Shown here one piece after another: positions 35,762-44,948 of a stretch of DNA of 64,000 nt. A program made the position numbers and the translations under genes. The stretch comes from Bradyrhizobium jicamae. Lineage in GTDB: Bacteria; Pseudomonadota; Alphaproteobacteria; Rhizobiales; Xanthobacteraceae. Under the pieces are notes generated by a model, which worked only from the letters and a program-made list of their open reading frames with translations, was not told where the DNA came from and searched no databases. Positions within the stretch are counted from its first letter, which is position 1. Each line of letters starts with the position of its first letter. Location of the stretch: the NCBI RefSeq assembly GCF_018130695.1, contig NZ_JAFCJX010000001.1, positions 434,001 to 498,000 of the forward strand. Direction: 5' to 3'.

Positions 35762-37180
35762 TCAGGATGCGGGTTCGAGCAATCCGGCGAGACGCGGGTC
35801 GGCGTATTTTGGCGTCACGCCGGCGCGACGGAGATCTTCCGCATAGAGCTTCAGCAACGACCGGATCACGTCGGGATGCTTCGCCGCGACATTGGTGGTC
35901 TGCTTCGGATCGGCGTTGAGATCGAACAGCTCGACCGGTTCGGTCGGCGTCGCATAGAGCAGCGACCATCGCTCGGTCGTGATGGTGACGGGCTGCCACT
36001 CGACCACGGTGCGCATCAGATCGTCGACGACCTCGACGGTGTCGCCGGGATTGGCAAGCGGCAGCGCCGTCAGCACATGGTCGCGTCCCTCGAACTTCTG
36101 GCCGAGCACGCCGGGCAACAGCGAGTGCCCCTGCATCTCGGGGAGTTTCTGCAGGCCGGCCATGTCGCAGATCGTCGGCGCGATATCGAGCGCGCAGGCG
36201 AGCTTGCCGGTGCGGCCGGGCTTGGCGCCGGGCACGTGGATCAGCAGCGGCACGCGCGCAATCTCCTCATAGAGCGGGGAGCGCATCCAGGTCGCTTCGC
36301 CCGGCGCACGGCGCACCATCTTGCCCATCATGCCGTGCTCGCCGAGCAGGAAGCCGTGGTCGGAGGCGAAGATGATGGCGGTGGAATCCTCGATGCCGAG
36401 ATAGGCGACCTGATCGAGCAGATGGCCGATCCAGCGATCGACCAACTCGAGCTCGCCGCTATAGAGCGCGCGCGCCACCGCGATGTCGCGATCGGTCATG
36501 CCGTGCTTCTTGCAGTCGCCATAGGGCGGATGCACGCGCTCGCCGGCATAATCCGGAAGATAGTGACGCGTGTAGTACGCCGGCGGATCCCAGGGCTCAT
36601 GCGGATCCCAGGTGTCGACCAGCGCGAAGAACTTGTCCTCGTAGATCTGCTCCAGGCTCTTCGCCGCCTGCACCATGGTGAGCGGTGCCGGGCAATCCAT
36701 CTCGCCGGTGCGCGGATCAGGCTTCACCTTGCCGGTGATCGGCCATTGCGGCAGCTTGCCTTCGCCCTGGCGCTTGGTCTTGTTCGGCGCGCTATAGGAA
36801 GAGTAGTGCGGCGTGCCCAGGAGCTGGGACTTCATGTCGTAGAAGAAGTTGAAGCCGCGATCGTAGGAATAACCGTTGACCTGATAGAACGGCGTGTCGA
36901 CCACGCCGAGCGTGGTGTAACCGACCTCCGTCAACGCGGTTGCGATCGAGCGATCGGCGCGCGGCAAGGCGCCCCAGCCGACGCCGGCGAAGGCGGGCTT
37001 GCCGGTGAGATAATCGTAGCGCGCGGGGACCGTCGGGAAGCTCGACGCATAGTAGCGGTCGAACACCATCGACTTGGCGGCGAGCCGGTCGAGGTTCGGC
37101 GTTCTCACATGTCCGCCATTGTAGCCGAGCAGGTCCCACCGGACGGTGTCGGACACGATCATGAGAATGCGGTCAACCAC
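35762..37180 (-). CDS. Sulfatase-fold (alkaline phosphatase superfamily) hydrolase with Thr at the nucleophile position
   Basis: The 472-residue protein aligns with arylsulfatases: VSDTVRWD near the N-terminus with metal ligand Asp11, DPHEPW with His194, and SDHGF with Asp274/His275. The sulfatase signature C/S-x-P-x-R-x4-TG reads TVPARYDYLTG (50-60), so Thr50 replaces the Cys or Ser needed for formylglycine. Thr nucleophiles are known in phosphodiesterase and phosphonate branches of the superfamily, so the substrate may not be a sulfate ester. There is no signal peptide, suggesting a cytosolic site. The GTG start has GGGAGG five nt upstream. It is first in the operon and diverges from gntR. 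Confidence 0.85.
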   Translation of the reverse strand: MVDRILMIVSDTVRWDLLGYNGGHVRTPNLDRLAAKSMVFDRYYASSFPTVPARYDYLTGKPAFAGVGWGALPRADRSIATALTEVGYTTLGVVDTPFYQVNGYSYDRGFNFFYDMKSQLLGTPHYSSYSAPNKTKRQGEGKLPQWPITGKVKPDPRTGEMDCPAPLTMVQAAKSLEQIYEDKFFALVDTWDPHEPWDPPAYYTRHYLPDYAGERVHPPYGDCKKHGMTDRDIAVARALYSGELELVDRWIGHLLDQVAYLGIEDSTAIIFASDHGFLLGEHGMMGKMVRRAPGEATWMRSPLYEEIARVPLLIHVPGAKPGRTGKLACALDIAPTICDMAGLQKLPEMQGHSLLPGVLGQKFEGRDHVLTALPLANPGDTVEVVDDLMRTVVEWQPVTITTERWSLLYATPTEPVELFDLNADPKQTTNVAAKHPDVIRSLLKLYAEDLRRAGVTPKYADPRLAGLLEPAS

Positions 37181-37206
37181 GGCAACCTCCCTGTTTTCTG
37201 TCGTTG

Positions 37207-37227
37207 GAGTAAAATATCACACATCAC
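37207..37227. promoter_or_regulatory. GntR operator repeat, copy 1
   Basis: GAGTAAAATATCACACATCAC matches copy 2 at 17 of 21 positions in the same orientation. It overlaps a possible -10 (GATATT) for the sulfatase gene, whose -35 would be TTGACG on the minus strand. The hexamers are my reading. Confidence 0.5.
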
Positions 37228-37242
37228 GCTGCAGCCGTCAAT

Positions 37243-37263
37243 GAGTAATATGTTACACATGAC
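37243..37263. promoter_or_regulatory. GntR operator repeat, copy 2
   Basis: This direct repeat begins 36 bp after copy 1 and contains the symmetric core GTAA-N4-TTAC. It lies 30 nt before the gntR start. Two spaced copies in the divergent region suit binding by a GntR/FCD dimer to control both genes. Confidence 0.5.
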
Positions 37264-37293
37264 ATTTACGCAGATGAGAATCTTGGATAGAGC

Positions 37294-37977
37294 ATGGCGA
37301 TGGACATGAAAGAGAGTGGCGCGCTCAGCCTGATGTCGGGTCCGAGCCTGCGCGAGCAGGCGCGCACGGTGATCCGCGGCCAGATCATCACCGGGCAGAT
37401 GCAGGCCGATCAGCTCTACTCGGTGCCGCGGCTTGCGACCGAGCTCGGCGTCTCCGCCACGCCGGTGCGCGAGGCGCTCTTGGATCTCGCGCGCGAGGGC
37501 CTGCTCGAGCCGGTGCGCAATCGCGGATTTCGCGTGGTCGCCCTCTCTTCAAACGAGCTAAAGGACATCTACGCGATCCGCACCATGCTCGAAGTGCCCA
37601 GCATCGCGGAGATCGCCCGTGCCGGTCTATCGCCGGCACAACTGAAGCAATTGCGTGCGCTCGCCGATGTCACCAAGCGCGCGGCCGACGCCGGCAATCT
37701 GATCGAGTTTCTCGAATCCGACCGCAAGTTTCACGTCGCGCTGATCGCGATCCTCGGCAACAAGCCGCTCGCCGACCTCGTCGAGAGCTTGCGCGATCGC
37801 GTGCGGCTGCACGGCTTCAAGAGCGGCAAGAGCCGCGAATACATCGCCCACTCCGCCGCCGAGCATTTCAAGCTGCTCGATTTCATCGCAAAACGCGACG
37901 AGCCCGGCGCCGTCGCCCTGATGCAGCGACATCTGGAGCGGTCACGGCATGTCTGGAGCGAAGGGCGCGAGAAGTAA
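37294..37977 (+). CDS. GntR family transcriptional regulator (FadR/FCD subfamily)
   Basis: The 227-residue protein has a GntR winged helix (SLREQARTVIRGQIITGQM, then LATELGVSATPVREALLDLAREGLLE). A helical FCD effector domain carries metal-ligand-like residues (ESDRKFHVAL and HSAAEHFKLLD). It diverges from the sulfatase-Dpp-amidase operon and is its likely regulator, probably sensing a carboxylate product. In-frame ATGs at 37294 and 37306 are both possible starts. Confidence 0.88.
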   Translation: MAMDMKESGALSLMSGPSLREQARTVIRGQIITGQMQADQLYSVPRLATELGVSATPVREALLDLAREGLLEPVRNRGFRVVALSSNELKDIYAIRTMLEVPSIAEIARAGLSPAQLKQLRALADVTKRAADAGNLIEFLESDRKFHVALIAILGNKPLADLVESLRDRVRLHGFKSGKSREYIAHSAAEHFKLLDFIAKRDEPGAVALMQRHLERSRHVWSEGREK

Positions 37978-38002
37978 CGTATAGTCGCGCAAGAATCTCG
38001 AT

Positions 38003-38039
38003 GTCGTCCTGGCGAAAGCCTGGCGAAAGCCAGGACGAC
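38003..38039. repeat. Palindromic intergenic repeat, possible bidirectional terminator
   Basis: GTCGTCCTGGC and GCCAGGACGAC form a perfect 11-bp stem. The loop holds a second copy of the GCGAAAGC unit (GCGAAAGCCTGGCGAAAGC), as if the usual short loop had been duplicated. It lies between the convergent gntR and lrp-like genes, where it could end both transcripts. Repeats of this type are scattered in Bradyrhizobium-like genomes, from memory. Confidence 0.6.
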
Positions 38040-38060
38040 GATGGGGATGGAGCCCGCCCA

Positions 38061-38573
38061 TCAAACCTGCACCGACGTCAGCTTCTTCAAGCAGCGCAAG
38101 GCAAACGACGAACGGCTGTGGCGGATGCCGGGGATGCGGTAGAGCTTTTCGCGCAGGAAGCGCTCATAGCCCGTGGTGCTCTCGACCGCCACCTTCACGA
38201 TGTAGTCGTAGTCGCCGGTGGTGAGATAGGCTTCGATCACCTCGGGCAAATCCGTCAGCAATTGCCCGAACCGCGCCAGCACGGCTTCGTCGTGATGATC
38301 CAGCGTCACCTCGATGATGACGGTTTCGGGGAGGCCGAGCTTCTCCTGGTTGAGCAGCGCGACATAGCCGTCGATATAGCCCTGGGTTTCGAGCCGCTTC
38401 AGCCGGTTCCAGCACGGCGTGGTGGAGAGCCCGATCTTGTCGGCCAGCTGCGCCGTCGTCAGCCGCGCATCCTGCTGCAGCGCGCGCAGGATCTTGCGAT
38501 CGATCTCATCGAGGCGAAGCGAATCCTTCCGCGGCGCCTTGGCAGGCCGCGCAGCACGCCTGACCTTCGCCAT
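38061..38573 (-). CDS. bkdR: Lrp/AsnC family transcriptional regulator (BkdR-like)
   Basis: The 170-residue protein has a basic N-terminal arm and the Lrp helix-turn-helix (LDEIDRKILRALQQDARLTTAQLADKIGLSTTPCWNRLKRLE). An effector domain with TTGDYDYIVKVAV and GIRHSRSSFALR follows. It diverges from the branched-chain 2-oxoacid dehydrogenase genes. That matches BkdR, the Lrp-type activator of bkd operons known in Pseudomonas, so I assign this role from family plus position. The likely effectors are branched-chain amino acids. Confidence 0.82.
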   Translation of the reverse strand: MAKVRRAARPAKAPRKDSLRLDEIDRKILRALQQDARLTTAQLADKIGLSTTPCWNRLKRLETQGYIDGYVALLNQEKLGLPETVIIEVTLDHHDEAVLARFGQLLTDLPEVIEAYLTTGDYDYIVKVAVESTTGYERFLREKLYRIPGIRHSRSSFALRCLKKLTSVQV

Positions 38574-38707
38574 ATCCAGAACTCCATTCTATTTGTGGGC
38601 GAATCTACCAGAATTATTACACTACATATGGCCGAACTACCCAGATAAAAGGAACAACAATCCCGGATATTACCAGTACGAATATGCTGGAAAAAGAGGT
38701 CCGGCCC
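38574..38707. promoter_or_regulatory. AT-rich divergent control region of the bkd operon
   Basis: This 134-bp stretch is much richer in A+T than its surroundings and contains several short imperfect repeats (ACCAGAATTATTACAC; CCAG-N10-CTGG at about 38673-38690). That is the usual look of an Lrp-type multi-site binding region. No single promoter stands out. Confidence 0.45.
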
Positions 38708-38968
38708 GTGTTTCATCTCGAACTCCATTCCCGCGACATGCACGCCGCGCTCGGCCGCCTGCTCGACCAGGCGCGTGTCGCAGGTCTTCGACTGACCGCC
38801 GTCAGCGCCCGTGCGGTCGCCGACGAATGCCGGATCTCGGCGTCCATCGATATCGACGATCGCGATGTGGTCGAGCGGTTCGCGCGCCGTGTCGGCACCA
38901 TCTTCTGCATCGGCGCCGTCGAAGTGCGACGCGAATGCGACGCCGCGATGCAAGTGGCAGCGCCGTGA
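38708..38968 (+). CDS. Small ACT-domain-like protein heading the bkd operon
   Basis: The 86-residue protein begins FHLELHSRDMHAALGRLL, continues VAGLRLTAVSARAV and ISASIDIDDRDVVERFARRV, and ends with an alternating strand (TIFCIGAVEVRRE). This beta-alpha-beta-beta-alpha-beta order and size are those of a single ACT domain, close in form to IlvM-type acetolactate synthase small subunits. AGAGGT lies seven nt before GTG 38708, which is preferred to an ATG at 38684 with no ribosome-binding site. It is 30 nt upstream of the E1-alpha gene. I infer a branched-chain amino-acid sensor, perhaps acting on the complex or on transcription. The fold is my reading, not a computed match. Confidence 0.62.
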   Translation: MFHLELHSRDMHAALGRLLDQARVAGLRLTAVSARAVADECRISASIDIDDRDVVERFARRVGTIFCIGAVEVRRECDAAMQVAAP

Positions 38969-40231
<1,263 letters not shown>

Positions 40232-40234
40232 GCC

Positions 40235-41248
40235 ATGCCGCGCAAAACCATGATCGAGGCGATCCGCGACGCCATGGACGTGATGATGTCACGCGATGAC
40301 GACGTCGTCGTGTTCGGCGAGGACGTCGGCTATTTCGGCGGCGTGTTTCGCGCGAGCCAGGGGTTGCAGGCGAAGTATGGCAAGAGCCGCTGCTTCGACA
40401 CGCCGATCAGCGAGCTCGGCATCGTCGGCGCCGCGGTCGGCATGGCTGCTTACGGCTTGAAACCCTGCGTCGAGATCCAGTTCGCCGACTACATGTATCC
40501 GGCCTACGACCAGATCGTCTCCGAGGCGGCGCGGCTGCGCTATCGCTCGAACGGCCAGTTCACCTGCCCGCTGGTGCTGCGCATGCCGACCGGCGGCGGC
40601 ATTTTCGGCGGACAGACCCACAGCCAGAGTCCGGAAGCGCTGTTCACCCATGTCTGCGGCATCAAGACCGTGGTGCCGTCGAATCCGAGCGACGCCAAGG
40701 GACTCTTGATCGCGGCGATCGAGGATCCCGACCCCGTGATCTTCCTCGAGCCGAAGCGGCTCTACAACGGCCCGTTCGACGGCCATCATGATCGGCCCGT
40801 GACGCCATGGTCGAAGCACGACCTCGGCGACGTCGCCGAGGGGCATTACACCGTACCGCTCGGCCGCGCCGCGATCCGCAGGCCCGGCGAAGCCGTCACC
40901 ATCCTTGCCTACGGCACGATGGTCCATGTCGCGGAAAGCGCTGTTGCCGAAACGGGCATCGATGCCGAGATCATCGATCTTCGTACCCTGCTGCCGCTCG
41001 ATCTCGACACCATCGAGACGTCAGTCAAGAAGACCGGCCGCTGCGTGATCGTGCATGAGGCGACCTTGACGTCCGGCTTCGGCGCCGAGCTGTGCGCGCT
41101 GGTGCAGACACGTTGCTTCTATCACCTGGAAGTGCCGATCGTGCGCGTCGCCGGTTGGGACACACCCTACCCGCATGCACAGGAATGGGACTACTTCCCG
41201 GGTCCGGCGCGCGTCAGCCGCGCGCTGACCGAAACGCTGGAGGCCTGA
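40235..41248 (+). CDS. bkdA2: Branched-chain 2-oxoacid dehydrogenase E1 component, beta subunit
   Basis: The 337-residue protein has the transketolase-like beta pattern (MIEAIRDAMDVMMSRDDDVVVFGEDVGYFGGVFRAS, FDTPISELGIVGAAVGMA, EIQFADYMYPAYDQI) and the C-terminal AGWDTPYPHAQEWDYFP. It starts 3 nt after the alpha subunit gene with GGGAG upstream, and is followed at 1 nt by the E2 gene. Confidence 0.93.
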   Translation: MPRKTMIEAIRDAMDVMMSRDDDVVVFGEDVGYFGGVFRASQGLQAKYGKSRCFDTPISELGIVGAAVGMAAYGLKPCVEIQFADYMYPAYDQIVSEAARLRYRSNGQFTCPLVLRMPTGGGIFGGQTHSQSPEALFTHVCGIKTVVPSNPSDAKGLLIAAIEDPDPVIFLEPKRLYNGPFDGHHDRPVTPWSKHDLGDVAEGHYTVPLGRAAIRRPGEAVTILAYGTMVHVAESAVAETGIDAEIIDLRTLLPLDLDTIETSVKKTGRCVIVHEATLTSGFGAELCALVQTRCFYHLEVPIVRVAGWDTPYPHAQEWDYFPGPARVSRALTETLEA

Positions 41249-41249
41249 G

Positions 41250-42521
41250 ATGGCCGAGCGCGTCGTGAGATTGCCCGACGTCGGCGAAGGCATCGCCGAG
41301 GCCGAGCTGGTGGAATGGCAGGTCAAGGTCGGCGATCTCGTGCGCGAGGACACCGTGCTCGGCGCCGTCATGACCGACAAGGCGACCGTCGAGATTCCTT
41401 CGCCGGCCGAGGGGCGTGTGGTCTGGCTCGCCGGCAAGGTCGGTGACGTCCTCGCGATTGGCTCCGACTTCGTCCGGCTGGACGTGGACGGCAAGAGCGA
41501 GGCGTCGAGTGCAACGACGGCACCAGCCACGCAAACCGCAAACGCACCATCCATTCAGAAGGCGGCGCCCGTAGCGAGCGTGGTGCCTTCACCGTCCTCT
41601 GCACCCAAGCATATCGCTCCGTCCTTGCAACCCGCGGCAACACCACCGCGCCGCGAAGGCGAGCGTCCGCTGGCCGCTCCCGCCGTTCGGCTTCGCGCAC
41701 GTGAGGCCGGGATCGATCTGCGGCAGCTGCGTGGTTCCGGCCCGGCGGGACGGATCACGCATGACGATCTCGACCTCTATCTCGCAGGCGGCACGACGGT
41801 CACGCAGCATCAAGCGAAGACCGCCGTCACCGACATCAAGATCGTCGGCCTGCGCCGCAAGATCGCCGAAAAAATGTCGGTCGCGAATGCGCGGATCCCG
41901 CACATCACCTATGTCGAAGAGGTCGACGTCACCGCGCTTGAGGATCTGCGCGCCAAGCTCAACGAGCAGAAGCGTGCCGACCGACCCAAGCTGACGCTGT
42001 TGCCGTTCCTGATGCGCGCCATCGTGCGCGCGGTCGCCGCCCAGCCCGAGCTCAACGCCCATTTCGACGACGAAGCCGGCGTCATTCACCAGCACGCTGC
42101 GGTCCATATGGGGATCGCGACCCAAACCGGGCCTGGCCTGGTGGTGCCCGTCGTCCGCCACACCGAGGCACGCGATCTCTTCGATTGCGCGGCCGAAATG
42201 ATCCGCGTCACCGAGACCGCACGGAGCGGCACGGCCACCCGCGACGAGCTCACCGGCTCGACCATCACGATCACCTCGCTGGGAGCGCTCGGCGGGCTCG
42301 CGACGACGCCGATCATCAATCATCCCGAGGTCGCGATCGTCGGCGTCAACCGAATCGCCATCCGTCCGCACTGGGACGGCGCGGCCTTCGTGCCGCGCAA
42401 GATGATGAACCTGTCGTCGAGCTTCGATCACCGCGTGATCGACGGTTTTGACGCCGCGCAATTCGTGCAGCGGATCAAGACGCAGCTCGAAACGCCCGCG
42501 ATGATCTTCATTGACGCATAA
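41250..42521 (+). CDS. bkdB: Branched-chain 2-oxoacid dehydrogenase E2 component (dihydrolipoyl acyltransferase)
   Basis: The 423-residue protein has one N-terminal lipoyl domain with Lys44 in VMTDKATVEIPS. A Pro/Ala-rich linker leads to an E3-binding domain (APAVRLRAREAGIDLRQLRGSG..GRITHDDL, about 143-175). The catalytic domain ends in SSSFDHRVIDG, which carries the active-site His. It transfers isobutyryl, isovaleryl or 2-methylbutyryl groups to CoA and forms the core of the complex. Confidence 0.93.
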   Translation: MAERVVRLPDVGEGIAEAELVEWQVKVGDLVREDTVLGAVMTDKATVEIPSPAEGRVVWLAGKVGDVLAIGSDFVRLDVDGKSEASSATTAPATQTANAPSIQKAAPVASVVPSPSSAPKHIAPSLQPAATPPRREGERPLAAPAVRLRAREAGIDLRQLRGSGPAGRITHDDLDLYLAGGTTVTQHQAKTAVTDIKIVGLRRKIAEKMSVANARIPHITYVEEVDVTALEDLRAKLNEQKRADRPKLTLLPFLMRAIVRAVAAQPELNAHFDDEAGVIHQHAAVHMGIATQTGPGLVVPVVRHTEARDLFDCAAEMIRVTETARSGTATRDELTGSTITITSLGALGGLATTPIINHPEVAIVGVNRIAIRPHWDGAAFVPRKMMNLSSSFDHRVIDGFDAAQFVQRIKTQLETPAMIFIDA

Positions 42522-42525
42522 CGCC

Positions 42526-43923
42526 ATGGCCGACATCACCTGCAAACTACTGGTCATCGGCGCCGGTCCCGGCGGCTACACCTGCGCGATCCGCGCCGGA
42601 CAGCTCGGCATCGACGCCGTGATCGTCGAAGCGGACAGACCGGGAGGAACCTGCCTCAACATCGGCTGCATCCCCTCAAAGGCCCTGATCCATGCGGCCG
42701 AGGCCTACGAGACGGTGGCGCGGGCGGCCGACGGCAACGCGGCACTCGGCATCTCCACCGCAAAGCCTTCCCTCGATTTCGCCAAGACAATCGCCTGGAA
42801 AGACGACATCGTGCGCCGCCTCAATGGCGGCGTGAGCGGGCTGTTGAAGCGCGCCGGCGTCAGGTCCGTCGCCGGACGCGCGAGCTTTCACGACGGCAAG
42901 ACAGTCGCAGTCGAGACCACCAACGGCGTCCAGCTGATCCATGCCGAAACGATCGTGATCGCCACAGGCTCGGTGCCGATCGAACTTTCCTCCCTTCCCT
43001 TCGGCGGCCGCGTCATCTCATCGACAGAGGCCCTGGCGTTGGCCGAGGTGCCGAACGGGCTGGTCGTGGTCGGCGGCGGTTATATCGGCCTCGAGCTCGG
43101 CACGGCCTTCGCCAAGCTCGGCGCAGATGTCACCGTGGTCGAAGCCGCGCCGCGCATCCTGCCACAATATGACGGCGAGCTGAGCGAGCCTGTTGCGAAG
43201 CGGCTTCGCACGCTGGGTGTGACTGTTCTGACAAGCGCGAGGGCGATGGGCCTGAACGCTGACGGCACCGCACTTGTCGTCGAGACCGCCGACGGCGGGC
43301 AGACGACGATCGAAGCCGACAAGATCCTCGTCACCGTCGGCCGCAAACCTGCGACCTCAGGCTTTGGCCTCGAGCTGCTCGATCTCGACATGAACGGCCC
43401 CTTCATCCGCATCGACGATCGATGCCGGACCTCGATGCGCGGCGTCTTCGCGATCGGCGACGTCACGGGCGAGCCGATGCTGGCGCACCGCGCGATGGCG
43501 CAGGGCGAGATGGCGGCCGAGATCATCGCCGGCCACCGCCGCGCCTGGGATCATGTCGCCATCCCCGCGATCTGCTTCACCGATCCTGAAATCGTCACCG
43601 TCGGCCTGTCGCCGGGCGAGGCGCGCGACAAGGGGTTTGAGATCAAGACCGATCTGTTCCCGTTCAAGGCCAACGGCCGTGCGCTGACGCTCGATCGCGA
43701 CGACGGTTTTGTCCGTACCGTCGCGCGGGCCGACAATCACGCCCTGCTCGGCATCCAGGGCGTGGGCGTCGGCCTCGCCGAACTGTCAGCGGCCTTCAGC
43801 CTGGCGCTGGAGATGGGTGCACGCCTGGAAGACATCGCGCTGACCATCCATGCACATCCAACGCTCGGCGAAGGCCTCCACGAAGCCGCGCTGAAATCGC
43901 TGGGGCACGCGATTCACATCTAG
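42526..43923 (+). CDS. lpdV: Dihydrolipoyl dehydrogenase, E3 component
   Basis: The 465-residue flavoprotein has the FAD motif GAGPGG at 12-17, the redox pair Cys43/Cys48 in GGTCLNIGCIPSK, the NAD motif VGGGYIGLELG, and the C-terminal active-site His in IHAHPTLGEG. It reoxidises the E2 lipoyl groups with NAD+. ATG at 42526 lies 4 nt after the E2 stop. Its stop codon shares the tetranucleotide CTAG with the stop of the convergent RbsC-type gene. Confidence 0.92.
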   Translation: MADITCKLLVIGAGPGGYTCAIRAGQLGIDAVIVEADRPGGTCLNIGCIPSKALIHAAEAYETVARAADGNAALGISTAKPSLDFAKTIAWKDDIVRRLNGGVSGLLKRAGVRSVAGRASFHDGKTVAVETTNGVQLIHAETIVIATGSVPIELSSLPFGGRVISSTEALALAEVPNGLVVVGGGYIGLELGTAFAKLGADVTVVEAAPRILPQYDGELSEPVAKRLRTLGVTVLTSARAMGLNADGTALVVETADGGQTTIEADKILVTVGRKPATSGFGLELLDLDMNGPFIRIDDRCRTSMRGVFAIGDVTGEPMLAHRAMAQGEMAAEIIAGHRRAWDHVAIPAICFTDPEIVTVGLSPGEARDKGFEIKTDLFPFKANGRALTLDRDDGFVRTVARADNHALLGIQGVGVGLAELSAAFSLALEMGARLEDIALTIHAHPTLGEGLHEAALKSLGHAIHI

Positions 43924-44948
43924 CGCTGACGGCTCTCCATCAATCGCAAAATCTTGTTGCGATAGGTATCGAGGATCACGGCGAGCACGATGACGGCACC
44001 GATCACGATCGGCTTCACATTGTCTTCCGCACCGAGCAACTGCAGGCCGGTCGACAGCACCTGCAAAATGCAGGCGCCGACCAGCGTGCCGATGATCGAG
44101 CCCTTGCCGCCGGACAGGCTGGTGCCGCCGATGATCACGGCCGCAATCGCGTTGAGCTCATAGCCGATGCCGGCGATCGGGCTGCCGACATTGAGGCGAA
44201 GCAGATAGACCATCGCGGCGATCCCCGCGGTGAGGCCGGAGATCGTGAATGCCGCGATCTTGATCGCGCGCGGATTGTGGCCGGACAGCCGTACCGCCTC
44301 TTCATTGGTGCCGATCGCGAAGGTGAAGCGGCCGAACACCGTGAAGCGCAGGATGAACCAGCCGACCAGCACGACGCCGACCGCGATCAGGAAGATCGAC
44401 GGGAAGACGCCCCAGAAGATCAGGTTGCCGAACTCGACGAAGGGCTGCGGCAGGCCGCTGATGGTGGAGTTGTTGGACACCACGCGCGCCAAGCCGCTCG
44501 CGATGTTCAGCATGCCCAGGGTGACGATGAAGGACGGCAGCTTCCACTTCTCGCACACCCAGCCATTGATGGCGCCGCAGATCGCGCCGGTGCCGAGACA
44601 GGCGAAGAACGCCAGCGTGATCGAGGTCCCCGCCGACAGCCGCTCGTCGGTCATGATGGTGGCGCCGACGACAGTACACAATGCGAGCACTGAGCCGACC
44701 GACAAGTCGATGCCGCCGGTCAGAATGACAAACGTCATGCCGGCCGCAAGCACGGTGTTGATCGCGATCTGGACGAAGATTTTCAGGAAATTTCCTGTCG
44801 TCGCGAAGTAAGGCGCGGTCGCGGAGAAGAACAGCACGATCAAGACCAGCGCGACCGCAACGCCGGCCTCGCGCATCGAGATGCGCAAGAGATTGTCCCA
44901 GGTCGCGCCCGACTTCTGCGTGGCTGCGCCGTCAACTTGCTCGGACAC
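43920..44948 (-). CDS. Ribose-type sugar ABC transporter permease (RbsC type)
   Basis: The 342-residue membrane protein has the RbsC pattern: FVILTGGIDLSVGSVLAL, then GFGRF-like FTVFGRFTFAIGTNEEAVRLSG and IGGTSLSGGKGSIIGT. The GTG start overlaps the RbsA-type gene by 17 nt, with AGGAG seven nt upstream. It is the only permease gene and would function as a homodimer. It ends convergently against lpdV. Confidence 0.92.
   Translation of the reverse strand: MSEQVDGAATQKSGATWDNLLRISMREAGVAVALVLIVLFFSATAPYFATTGNFLKIFVQIAINTVLAAGMTFVILTGGIDLSVGSVLALCTVVGATIMTDERLSAGTSITLAFFACLGTGAICGAINGWVCEKWKLPSFIVTLGMLNIASGLARVVSNNSTISGLPQPFVEFGNLIFWGVFPSIFLIAVGVVLVGWFILRFTVFGRFTFAIGTNEEAVRLSGHNPRAIKIAAFTISGLTAGIAAMVYLLRLNVGSPIAGIGYELNAIAAVIIGGTSLSGGKGSIIGTLVGACILQVLSTGLQLLGAEDNVKPIVIGAVIVLAVILDTYRNKILRLMESRQR

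Noticed and set aside
37181..38707. A defence or toxin-antitoxin pair in the gaps around the GntR and Lrp genes
   Set aside because: The gaps hold only operator-like repeats and a hairpin; no paired small genes with toxin features were seen.
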